A DNA stretch of 64,000 nt from Arthrobacter jinronghuae (GTDB taxonomy: Bacteria; Actinomycetota; Actinomycetes; Actinomycetales; Micrococcaceae). The position numbers and the translations under genes were made by a program. Within the stretch, counting starts at the first letter, position 1. Each line of letters starts with the position of its first letter. Location of the stretch: contig NZ_CP104263.1 in the NCBI RefSeq assembly GCF_025244825.1, positions 2,728,001 through 2,792,000 of the forward strand. Reading direction: 5' to 3'. The notes beneath the pieces were generated by a model. It ran no database searches and was not told the DNA's origin. It saw only the letters and a list, made by a program, of their open reading frames with translations. Of the stretch, positions 11,123 through 18,016 are shown one piece after another.

Positions 11123-11491
11123 TCCGCCTCCTAGTTCTATTCGGTGCCGGCGATGATGACGCCGGCGTTGCGGCTCTGCCAAATGGTGAACCGACTCACA
11201 AAGCCAAAAGCATAAGCCCACTTTGTTGCCGTCAGGTAACTAAGTCCGGCATGTGGCGCCGGCATGGGCACGGTGGTGTGGTTCACACTGCGCAAAAGGG
11301 CGCGATGACGTGGGGAAAGGCCGGCCTGTACCGTCTGGTAACGATTTGGCATACGGAGGCTGTATTACATGCAATGACATGTCATATTGCTCGGTTTTGT
11401 GTCTTGCCCGGGCAGGAACGGAGCCTGCTCCAGAGATTGGTGGGATGCTCGTGGGGTACCAACCGCAGGCAAACACGAAGTAGAGGGTTCA
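11123..11491. other. Divergent promoter region, no gene
   Basis: This region separates the peptide operon from the oppositely oriented gene at 11492. No convincing coding sequence is seen. A 12-base perfect palindrome ATGACATGTCAT at 11374-11385 lies inside a longer imperfect one that starts GCAAT and ends ATTGC. It is a candidate operator, but its regulator cannot be named. Confidence 0.45.
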
Positions 11492-12103
11492 GTGAAGATT
11501 ACGGTTATCGGCGGGTCCCAGGGCACCGGCGCGCAGCTGGCTTCCCTCGCGCAGGCCGCCGGACATCAGGTCAAGGTTCTCTCCCGGTCCGGCCGCGCAC
11601 CATCCGGGGTTTCGACCCTCGCCGGAGACGCAACGAATCCTGAAACAGTGTCCGCAGCGGTGTCCGGCGCCGACGCCGTGGCCGTCACTGTGGGCGGAGC
11701 CAAGGGAGTCCCCCACCAGCGGGCTGCAGTCACCCGGGCCGTCGTCAAGGCGATGCAGGCACAGGGCGTGCGCCGGCTAATTGTGCAGTCCTCTTTGGGA
11801 GCAGGAGATTCCTCCTCGCAGCTGCCCGGCCCGCTCGGACTGATCACCCGGGTTGCGCTGGCCAAACCCCTGGCAGATCACAACGAGCAGGAGTCCGCCG
11901 TGACCGGCTCCGGGCTGGACTGGACGCTCATCCGCCCAACCGGTCTCACGGACAAGGACCCGGCCGGTACGTGGCGTGCCTTGGAGGTAGGCAGTGCGGG
12001 GAAGCTGCGAGGTTCAATCCCCCGCCGCGACCTGGCGGCCTGCATGCTGGAGATCCTCTCGGACGGCTCCACTGTCGGCAAGGCCCTGGGCGTCAGCAGC
12101 TAG
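11492..12103 (+). CDS. NAD(P)-binding (NmrA/BVR-B-like) oxidoreductase
   Basis: A 203-residue Rossmann-fold protein of the atypical short-chain dehydrogenase type. The dinucleotide-binding motif is near the N-terminus: KITVIGGSQGTGAQLASLAQAAGHQV. Strand-helix repeats follow (STLAGDATNPETV, VRRLIVQSSLG, GLDWTLIRPTGL). The substrate is unknown; homologues are usually annotated as NAD(P)H-binding or epimerase-like. The start is the GTG at 11492, preceded by GAGGG. Its end overlaps the end of the convergent acetyltransferase gene by 11 bases. Confidence 0.82.
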   Translation: MKITVIGGSQGTGAQLASLAQAAGHQVKVLSRSGRAPSGVSTLAGDATNPETVSAAVSGADAVAVTVGGAKGVPHQRAAVTRAVVKAMQAQGVRRLIVQSSLGAGDSSSQLPGPLGLITRVALAKPLADHNEQESAVTGSGLDWTLIRPTGLTDKDPAGTWRALEVGSAGKLRGSIPRRDLAACMLEILSDGSTVGKALGVSS

Positions 12104-12650
12104 GCGCCGGAGCCAGCGGTTTCACCATGATCAGGCACGGTGTCGCTTCTCCCCAGAGATCCGTTTCCTCCAGGGGAAGGAATCCCCACTTCTCGTAGAA
12201 GTGTCGAGTTCGCGCGTAGCCGGAGTCCGGATGCGAAGGACCGAGCGTCTTCACCTCAAGGAGGCGCACCCCGCGCCTGACCGCGTCCGCCTCGATCGCC
12301 GCCAGCATTGCGGTCCCGGCTCCGGAGCCGTGCGCTGCACGGTCAACCACTGTCAGGTGAATCTCGGCCACATGCGGAAAGTGCCGGTCGACCAGGGTGA
12401 CTCCGACGACGGATCCGCCGTCGTCGCGCACGGTCCACGTTTCCTTGGTTTGGGCAGCCTCGATGTACTCGGCGTTTGAGTCCGGCTGTCCGAACCATTC
12501 GGGCCCGGTGGCGAGTAGGCGGGCGACGTCGTCGGGGACGGGGTGGTCTTGGGCTGCCGTCCAGCACGTGGCTCTAACTTCGCCTTGTGCCGTGTGGCCG
12601 GCTCCGCCACCCGGACGATCAACCCTAGGCAATCTCGGCCTGAATCTCAC
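12093..12650 (-). CDS. GNAT family N-acetyltransferase
   Basis: A 185-residue cytoplasmic acetyltransferase. The GNAT core runs from about residue 75: VRDDGGSVVGVTLVDRHFPHVAEIHLTVV, then the acetyl-CoA loop region around RAAHGSGAGTAML, and a final RHFYEKWGFLPLEET segment (FYEKxGF motif). The acceptor is unknown. The ATG at 12650 lies inside the end of the upstream gene (26-base overlap), and no strong ribosome site helps, so the first 25 residues are uncertain. Probably cotranscribed with the Imm-5-like gene upstream. Confidence 0.8.
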   Translation of the reverse strand: MRFRPRLPRVDRPGGGAGHTAQGEVRATCWTAAQDHPVPDDVARLLATGPEWFGQPDSNAEYIEAAQTKETWTVRDDGGSVVGVTLVDRHFPHVAEIHLTVVDRAAHGSGAGTAMLAAIEADAVRRGVRLLEVKTLGPSHPDSGYARTRHFYEKWGFLPLEETDLWGEATPCLIMVKPLAPAPSC

Positions 12651-13155
12651 GGATCGCCGTTCCCAGGATGCCGCGGAACAACAGTCCCTCCCCCAGCGGA
12701 CCGGCGGAGTCAGTACCTACGGGCGGCAGCAACCGCAGCACCTCTCGCTCGCCGTCGCTCAGGTTGGCCAGCTGCCACCGGATCTCCCGCCGGACCGCCT
12801 CCGGTTGATCCACGTTCGAGAGCGAGACCGCCTTCGCCGCGTAGGCGGCCGCACCCAGAGCATGGGCGCCCATGTGGGCGACCGCGGCTGCCTGAGCGAC
12901 GGCGCGCGCTGCTGCGGCGCCGGCCGGCGTCGTCGCAGCATTCGCGATTTTTACAACGATGAGCCGCTTGCTGATTTCTTCGCCAGCGGTGCCTGAACCT
13001 GCGCTGTACGCACGGGTGCGGGCGAGTGCATCCCGTGCTGTTTCTTCCGCGGTTTCATCTGCTTCGTAGAGCGGCAGGACACGTTCAGCGCATGCTGCGG
13101 CCCAGCGCGCGATGACGCGCCGGTCCGGATCGCTGAGGGTCTGGGGTGATCCCAT
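12625..13155 (-). CDS. Imm-5-like putative immunity protein
   Basis: A 176-residue, helix-rich, alanine-rich protein. The opening (DRRVIARWAAACAERVLPLYEADETAEETARDALARTRAY) and the repeated-helix region (RAVAQAAAVAHMGAHALGAAAYAAKAVS) match the Imm-5-like family, which is annotated as putative immunity protein from its association with polymorphic toxins. No toxin gene is adjacent here, so it may be an orphan immunity gene or serve another function. No signal peptide or membrane helix is visible. It overlaps the GNAT gene at its 3' end. Confidence 0.7.
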   Translation of the reverse strand: MGSPQTLSDPDRRVIARWAAACAERVLPLYEADETAEETARDALARTRAYSAGSGTAGEEISKRLIVVKIANAATTPAGAAAARAVAQAAAVAHMGAHALGAAAYAAKAVSLSNVDQPEAVRREIRWQLANLSDGEREVLRLLPPVGTDSAGPLGEGLLFRGILGTAIREIQAEIA

Positions 13156-13190
13156 CTGAAAGATGATGCCACACCGACTTGCGGACCTAC

Positions 13191-14204
13191 TCAGGCCATC
13201 GGGAGTGCTGCCTCTTTCCGAGCCTTCGCGGCCGCGATGCGCGGGCCGCTAAACCACAGCACGATCCCCGCCAGAACCCAAGCACCCAAGGTCAGGGCCG
13301 CAGCGCCTCCGCCGGCGCCGTCGAAATAGGCCACGGCGCGGACGAGGGTGCCGGCAGCACCGGGAGGAAGGAGCTGGCCGATCATCGCAATTCCGCCGGG
13401 AAGCCACTGGGCGCTGGTGGAGATACCGGCAAAGGGATTGCCCACAAACATCATGGACATGGCGGCGATGGTGAAGCCCTTGGTGCCGAAACACTCATAG
13501 AGGCCGGCCAGGGGCAGGGCCAATGCTGCAATGCCCAGCGCAACACTTGCCGCAACCGGGACCAGCGGACCCTCAATACTGCCGAACAGGTACCTGAGGA
13601 CGACGGCGACGACGAACCCGCCGGCGACTGAAAAGCCGGTGAGCCCGGCGAAGATCCACCAGCGTTTCCCGGACAGCATGGAGCGGAACGCCACGGCGGG
13701 CACAATACCGCCGAAGACCAGGGGGAACGCCAGGCCTCCGATGCCCACCCCTGTCGGGTCGCCCGCGGGAAGCGGAACCACGTCCACAATCTCGGCCGTC
13801 TGCCCCATGCTGCCCGCCATCGTGGCGCCGACGTTGCTGACCGTCCCGGACACCGCGGTTGAGCCGGCGCTCGCCCCGTACACCTGCATGTCTTCCGGAT
13901 CCGAGAAGTCGAAGCCGCCGACGATGTCCCGGTCCCGGATTCCCTGCTCCAGGTCGTCGGCACTTTCATAGGCCTCGACAACAAAGGCGCCCGGTGACTG
14001 GGACTCGAGGGTTTCCGAGACCGACTCTGCCTTCTCCTGCGTTCCGACTACGCCCAGTCCTAGGTCCCGCGGTCCGGAAAGGAGCGAGGGTGAGATGAAG
14101 AGCATCAGAAGGGCCAGCAGAATGACCGAGAGCCCGACGGTCAGGCCGGCCCAGATGGCTGCGTGCTTTCGATGGGAGCCGGATGCCGGCGCTTGAGCTG
14201 TCAT
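13191..14204 (-). CDS. ABC-2/YhgE-like membrane protein, TetR-controlled
   Basis: A 337-residue membrane protein. One N-terminal helix (IWAGLTVGLSVILLALLMLFI) is followed by an extracytoplasmic domain of about 140 residues, then about five to six helices (for example WWIFAGLTGFSVAGGFVVAVVL and ALTLGAWVLAGIVLWFSG). This layout fits DUF3533 or ABC-2-type membrane components related to YhgE/Pip. No ATPase is adjacent. The ATG at 14204 is 88 bases from the divergent TetR gene, with two operator-like palindromes between, so it is the likely target of that repressor and could be an efflux protein. Confidence 0.72.
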   Translation of the reverse strand: MTAQAPASGSHRKHAAIWAGLTVGLSVILLALLMLFISPSLLSGPRDLGLGVVGTQEKAESVSETLESQSPGAFVVEAYESADDLEQGIRDRDIVGGFDFSDPEDMQVYGASAGSTAVSGTVSNVGATMAGSMGQTAEIVDVVPLPAGDPTGVGIGGLAFPLVFGGIVPAVAFRSMLSGKRWWIFAGLTGFSVAGGFVVAVVLRYLFGSIEGPLVPVAASVALGIAALALPLAGLYECFGTKGFTIAAMSMMFVGNPFAGISTSAQWLPGGIAMIGQLLPPGAAGTLVRAVAYFDGAGGGAAALTLGAWVLAGIVLWFSGPRIAAAKARKEAALPMA

Positions 14205-14219
14205 GAATCCTTCGTTTGC

Positions 14220-14257
14220 GGAGGAACTTCCTCCACTTCTACGGATGATATTCCTCC
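14220..14257. promoter_or_regulatory. Tandem palindromic operator for the TetR regulator
   Basis: Two related 15-base sites, GGAGGAACTTCCTCC at 14220-14234 (perfect inverted repeat of 7-base arms) and GGATGATATTCCTCC at 14243-14257, have centres 23 bases apart. They lie between the two divergent genes, where a TetR repressor would control both promoters. Confidence 0.75.
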
Positions 14258-14292
14258 GGTTTAGACTGAAGGTCAATTTGAAGGGAGCCCGG

Positions 14293-14859
14293 ATGAGAGC
14301 TGACGCGGCGCGGCGAAGAGAAGCCATCATCAGCCATGCGAGGCACCTTTTTGCCGAGCGGGGCGGCGACGTTGCGCTGGAGGCGGTAGCCGCTGCGAGC
14401 GGCGTCGGCATCGCGACCCTGTACCGGAACTTCCCCTCCCGTGATGACCTGATCCGAGCCGTGGTTCAGGACACTGTCGAGGGCATCCTGGAAGCCGCGG
14501 TCGAGGCCCGTGCCGGGCTGGAAAAGGACGCTGCAGGGTCATGGGAGCGCCTGCTAGCCCAGCTGATGTCCATGGAGCTGGGTGCGCTGACCGATGGCCT
14601 CGCCCTGCAGGCAGGTGCTGCCCGCGATTTGAACACCACTCCCCTGGCGCAGGTGCAGCAGCCTGCAGTTAAAGCCCTTGACGAGGTGCTCGCCGAGCTC
14701 AAGCGGCGCGGGGCCGTACGGGAAGCCATCACAGCTCTTGACGTGATTGTTGCGGTTGCGACGATCACGCGGCCACAGATCTCTCCCATCCGTGAAGCGG
14801 CGCCGGAGGTGCAGGCCCAGCTGGCGCAGGCGTACCTGCTGTGGAGCCGGGTTTCGTAG
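14293..14859 (+). CDS. TetR family transcriptional regulator
   Basis: A 188-residue regulator. The N-terminal helix-turn-helix domain reads RREAIISHARHLFAERG, then VALEAVAAASGVGIATLYRNFPSRDDLIRAV, the classic TetR signature. The C-terminal ligand-binding domain is helical and less conserved. The ATG at 14293 is chosen because AAGGGAG precedes it and homology starts there; the frame is open upstream across the operator. It probably represses the divergent membrane protein gene. Confidence 0.9.
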   Translation: MRADAARRREAIISHARHLFAERGGDVALEAVAAASGVGIATLYRNFPSRDDLIRAVVQDTVEGILEAAVEARAGLEKDAAGSWERLLAQLMSMELGALTDGLALQAGAARDLNTTPLAQVQQPAVKALDEVLAELKRRGAVREAITALDVIVAVATITRPQISPIREAAPEVQAQLAQAYLLWSRVS

Positions 14860-14874
14860 GGCGGCCTGAAAACA

Positions 14875-14967
14875 AAAAGCGCTTTTCGGACCGAAATCCG
14901 GGAAGCACTTTTCGGAGCACGACTAGACGTTGAAACGGAACTCCACCACGTTCCGAAACCGAACAAC
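14875..14967 (-). repeat. ychF-tail copy T5 with terminator (outermost)
   Basis: Reads NVVEFRFNV-stop on the minus strand (stop 14923-14925), preceded by an arm at 14950-14967 that reads VVRFR. The codons are G/C-ending (TTC, CGT, TTC, AAC, GTC), as in the core genome, unlike the other copies. This suggests it is the original chromosomal ychF end. A hairpin (about 14875-14913) follows and also lies beyond the TetR stop. The 14860-15039 interval contains no other gene. Confidence 0.7.
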
Positions 14968-15039
14968 GTGTGACCACACCAACGGTCCGGCGGACGGCCA
15001 GCACTCAGCGCCGGGGCAGGCTGGGATTGCTTCGTGGAG

Positions 15040-15624
15040 TTACAGCGGAGGCTCTTCCTGAAGCACGAGGCCTTCGTCTCCCGGGAGTACTTTGCCTTGA
15101 TCCCGCTCTGCACTGTCCTCCTCATTCAAGGTCCAAGCATCGCCCGGCGAGCAGGGAGCAGTAGCCCCGATACTGTACGACTCGTCGGACGCATAAGTAT
15201 CGAATTCAGCCCGAAGGACGGGACCACCCTCGCCAAACACGACCGGGTCTTTTGTCGGGTTTATGGTGCGTACGGTCATGCCAAGGGACTCCCAATACTC
15301 GGCGACGCGTTTGGCATCCTCAACATGGTCCGTTCCTTGAGGGGCCCAGCGGTCGTAGCTGTAACTGGCGGTGGCATCCTCCCGTCCGTGGCTGCTTTCG
15401 GGGGTGCACTCCTGCGCCCACGCTGCGCCATTGCGGGGCCACCACCCCGTGACATCGAGCTGTTCGGCAGTATTGAACACGAGTTCGACCACCCGGTCCC
15501 GGCCTTCCCTGACACTGATTGCCGTACTGGGCTCCTTCTCGGCGCAGGCCGTTATTGTCATTCCCATCATGAGCGCGGAAGCCGCTGCCATGAGGATCCT
15601 TATCTGTGGCTTAGCGGCGGACAA
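15040..15624 (-). CDS. Putative lipoprotein, duplicate copy 1
   Basis: A 194-residue predicted lipoprotein. The signal peptide runs to the lipobox-like ITAC (Cys27), then AEKEPSTAISVREGRDRVVELVFNTAEQ. It is acidic and soluble after the signal, with a conserved C-terminus. No known domain could be recognised. The start is a TTG at 15624 preceded by GAAGGAATGAA, at the position equivalent to the GTG of copy 2. It is a tandem paralogue of the gene at 15715. It could be a surface protein or exclusion factor carried by the module. Confidence 0.72.
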   Translation of the reverse strand: MSAAKPQIRILMAAASALMMGMTITACAEKEPSTAISVREGRDRVVELVFNTAEQLDVTGWWPRNGAAWAQECTPESSHGREDATASYSYDRWAPQGTDHVEDAKRVAEYWESLGMTVRTINPTKDPVVFGEGGPVLRAEFDTYASDESYSIGATAPCSPGDAWTLNEEDSAERDQGKVLPGDEGLVLQEEPPL

Positions 15625-15714
15625 TTCATTCCTTCGGTTAAGGGCTTTAGAAGACCAGCCGGTCCCACCGGAACCTGCGGGCGGGGCGCCGGGAGGGGTA
15701 ATTGCTTCGTGGAG

Positions 15715-16293
15715 TTACTGCGGAGGCTCTTCCTGAAGCACGAGGCCTTCATCTCCGGGAAGTACTTTGCCTTGATCCCGCTCTGCACTGTCCTCCTCAT
15801 TCAAGGTCCAAGCATCGCCCGGCGAGCAGGGAGCAGTAGCCCCGATACTGTATGACTTCTCAGGTGCATCAGTATCGAATACAGCCCGGAGGACGGGACC
15901 GCCCTCGGCGAAGACGGTCGGGGTCGTTGTCGGATTCACCGTGCGTACGCTCATCCCAAGGGACTCCCAATACTCGGCGACGCGTTTGGCGTCCCCAATA
16001 TGGTCGGTTCCCTGAGGCGCCCAACGGTCATAGCTGTAACTGGCGGTGGCATCCTCTCGTCCGTGGCTGCTTTCGGGGGTGCACTCCCGCGCCCCCGCTG
16101 ACCCGTTGCGGGGCCACCACCCGTTGACGTCGAGCTGTTCGGCGGTATTGAACACGAGTTCGACCACCCGGTCCCGGCCTTCCCTGACACTGATTGTCGT
16201 AGTGGGCTCCTTCTCGGCGCAGGCGGTTATTCCCACTAGGAGCACAGCAGCCGCGGCCGTAAACATCCACATACGTGTCCTAAAGGCGGGCAC
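15715..16293 (-). CDS. Putative lipoprotein, duplicate copy 2
   Basis: A 192-residue paralogue of the preceding gene, nearly identical from TISVREGRDRVVELVFNTAEQLDV onward. The signal peptide MPAFRTRMWMFTAAAAVLL leads into GITAC with lipid-modified Cys25. The GTG start at 16293 has GGAAGG 8 bases upstream and overlaps by 14 bases the end of a truncated gene, so the lipoprotein was the second gene of an operon before truncation. Function unknown. Confidence 0.75.
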   Translation of the reverse strand: MPAFRTRMWMFTAAAAVLLVGITACAEKEPTTTISVREGRDRVVELVFNTAEQLDVNGWWPRNGSAGARECTPESSHGREDATASYSYDRWAPQGTDHIGDAKRVAEYWESLGMSVRTVNPTTTPTVFAEGGPVLRAVFDTDAPEKSYSIGATAPCSPGDAWTLNEEDSAERDQGKVLPGDEGLVLQEEPPQ

Positions 16294-16483
16294 TGTTCAT
16301 TCCTTCCAGTAACGCCTTCTGCAGCTCAGCCGGCCCCAACGGGGCATACTCGGTGATCTTCTCCGGTAGTCCCATGATCGCCCAGGCTGTGTCTTTCAGG
16401 GATTCTGTTCTCTTGTCCAAGTATCCGGCCTGCCCAACGCACTTCTGGACCAAGGAGTTCTGCCCGGATAGGTCAGCGTAAAC
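16280..16483 (-). pseudogene. C-terminal remnant of a gene cut at the module border
   Basis: An open frame of about 67 codons with protein-like composition (it contains QKCVGQAGYLDKRTESLKD and PEKITEYAPLGPAELQKALL) and no start codon at its upstream end. A TAG at 16484-16486 closes the frame, right beside ychF-tail copy T2. It overlaps the lipoprotein start by 14 bases, as genes in an operon do. A weaker echo, LLKPLTEGMN, precedes copy 1 of the lipoprotein, so the duplication included its end. The parent protein is not recognised. Confidence 0.65.
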
Positions 16484-16504
16484 CTATCGACCCCGGTTAC
16501 AAAA

Positions 16505-16612
16505 AAATGCCGCCCTCAGCGTTTCCGGCGAGGGCGGCATTTCTTATTGTTTCAGACGAAAAACCTATACATTAAACCTAAACTCCACCACGTTCGGTAG
16601 CCGAATACCCTC
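16505..16612 (-). repeat. ychF-tail copy T2 with terminator
   Basis: Reads IRLPNVVEFRFNV-stop on the minus strand (stop 16565-16567). The 36 bases after the stop and the hairpin (16505-16517 with 16530-16542, stem GCCGCCCT/AGGGCGGC) closely match the true ychF 3' region. The arm holds the inverted repeat TTCGG-TAG-CCGAA at 16593-16605 (+ strand). Confidence 0.82.
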
Positions 16613-16753
16613 TGGAAGCTGCCAGTCGAGTCCGACGCCCGGGACCGACCATCCTGCCTCCATAGTCGTGCGCGCTCCGAGACGCGGAGCAGCAGGTTCG
16701 GCCCGGCAGCATCCTGAGCGACCAGTCGGACCCCAGCGCTGCTGCCGCCCGGA
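16565..16753 (-). pseudogene. Possible decayed gene ending in the T2 tail
   Basis: The frame of tail copy T2 stays open for about 63 codons upstream and reads protein-like near the end (WSVPGVGLDWQLPEGIRLPN). Further upstream, to about 16890, coherent-looking segments continue in the other two minus-strand frames (QDAAGPNLLLRVSERAR; RADAHVSGLEAGGGRSLA), as a gene with two frameshifts would. If so, the tail here is fused to another protein rather than being only a scar. The evidence is by eye and weak. Confidence 0.3.
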
Positions 16754-16982
16754 TCAGCCGGCCATTGGACACGTACGAGCAATGCGAGGCGAGGGACCGC
16801 CCGCCTCCGGCTTCGAGACCCGACACGTGCGCATCGGCTCGCAGCAGCATATCCAGGTCGGAAGGCGCTCCTGCTTGCGTATATGGTTCTAAAGGACTTT
16901 CCCCGGCGACCTGTTGTGACCGTTCAACACCGCGGAATCCGACGGCGTTTCGACGTCGCACGAAACTGGAGAGTGAATCGTA

Positions 16983-17609
16983 ATGCACTTTTTTAAAAAA
17001 CGGGTTCTGCTTTGGCCTTTCCTGGTGATCAACTTCTTCGTTCTCGCGGGAATGGGCGCCGCTTTCGTATTCGGTGGATTCAACGCTCTCGCTCTCGGTT
17101 CGCTGTTCACCAGCAGTTCGAGCGAACGCGATTCGCAGGTGGTTCAGTCCGTCACGCAAATGCAAGAGGTTTCCCTGCTGAGCCTTCACATCGAGGGTAT
17201 CGCCAGACAGGAAAGCAATCGCGAGATTTTCGGCGTGGCCGTACCCGCGAGCGAGAAAACGACGCTGATCCAGTACGAGTTCGACGCAAAATTAGGCATC
17301 GATGGGTCACAGGTGAAGATCGAGCCCACCGGCCCAGGGTCGTTTCTCGTGACTATCCCTGAATTCATCGACATCGGCTTTGACGATCCCGTGTTCAAGG
17401 ACGCCCTCGAGGACAACAACGCGCTTAGCTGGCTGACACCGCCAGCGGTTCAAACTCGCATGATCAACAACATTCTCAGTGACGAGAACAAGCAGAAGTA
17501 CATCAGCGAAAATGAAGCAGAATTGAAAGACCAGGCCAAAGTGACCTACTCCGGGATCATCGCAAGCGTCGATCCCGAGATCACCGTCGCCTTTGAGTTC
17601 GCAGGGTAG
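16983..17609 (+). CDS. Membrane-anchored DUF4230-like protein
   Basis: A 208-residue protein with one N-terminal helix (VLLWPFLVINFFVLAGMGAAFVFGGF) and an extracytoplasmic domain. The domain pattern (SLLSLHIEGIARQ, LIQYEFDAKLGIDGSQVKIEPTGPGSFLVTIPEF) resembles DUF4230. Codon use is more A/T-rich than in core genes nearby, for example aaa, ttt and gcg/gcc mixing, and its neighbours are repeat scars, which points to transfer. The ribosome site is weak (GGAG about 11 bases before the ATG). It is the only gene of its module that looks intact. Function unknown. Confidence 0.68.
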   Translation: MHFFKKRVLLWPFLVINFFVLAGMGAAFVFGGFNALALGSLFTSSSSERDSQVVQSVTQMQEVSLLSLHIEGIARQESNREIFGVAVPASEKTTLIQYEFDAKLGIDGSQVKIEPTGPGSFLVTIPEFIDIGFDDPVFKDALEDNNALSWLTPPAVQTRMINNILSDENKQKYISENEAELKDQAKVTYSGIIASVDPEITVAFEFAG

Positions 17610-17765
17610 ATGCCCGCAGCGCCGCGTCCTTGTTTAAATTAGGTTTTTCGGGCGCCTGCGGGGCGAGAAATCCTGGTTGGTGGTGTAAGCATCGTTGGCA
17701 AGCAGTCGAAGGTAACCGACTGGCGCCTGCCGGAATAGACACTTATCAAAGCTTGCCCCCGATAT

Positions 17766-17865
17766 AGAAATGCCGCCCCACATTTGCAGGGCGGCATTTC
17801 TGCTGGTTCAGGCGAAAAATCTATACATTAAATCTAAACTCCACCACGTTCGGTAACCGAATAAC
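17766..17865 (-). repeat. ychF-tail copy T3 with terminator
   Basis: Reads VIRLPNVVEFRFNV-stop on the minus strand (stop 17821-17823). The terminator stem is 17766-17778 with 17789-17801. The arm carries a perfect inverted repeat TTCGGTAACCGAA at 17849-17861. The surrounding gene-free stretch 17610-18016 holds only this copy and unassigned sequence. Confidence 0.82.
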
Positions 17866-18016
17866 CTTTGCTGATGCCATTCAGAGTACGCAGGAACGGC
17901 CATCCGCGGCGCCTCGGTGTGGATGAAGCACAACTAGGCGCGCTAGGCATCGGCGGGTCCGTGCACCCAAACGGAATGGCGTTGGTCAGTCAGACCAGTG
18001 AGCGCTTGTTGTCTGT

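Larger units (their letters stand above)
15027..16310 (-). repeat. Tandem duplication of a lipoprotein gene
   Basis: Two direct repeats of about 600 bases begin near 15027 and 15702 with the same bases (ATTGCTTCGTGGAGTTAC on the + strand) and run through both lipoprotein genes to the shared GAAGGAATGAA ribosome-site region. Identity is highest at the 3' ends of the genes, where 45 residues are identical. Sequence divergence is concentrated around the signal peptides. Confidence 0.85.

Noticed and set aside
11137..11352. Short minus-strand open frames upstream of the peptide-binding protein
   Set aside because: No ribosome site, no protein-like pattern, and they lie in the expected promoter region.
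16545..17830. Alternative reading of the repeats as a conserved GYRTWWSLGLMYRFF peptide in the next frame
   Set aside because: That frame is shared only by T2 and T3 and changes amino acids in T4 and T5, while the VVEFRFNV frame is unchanged in all five copies.
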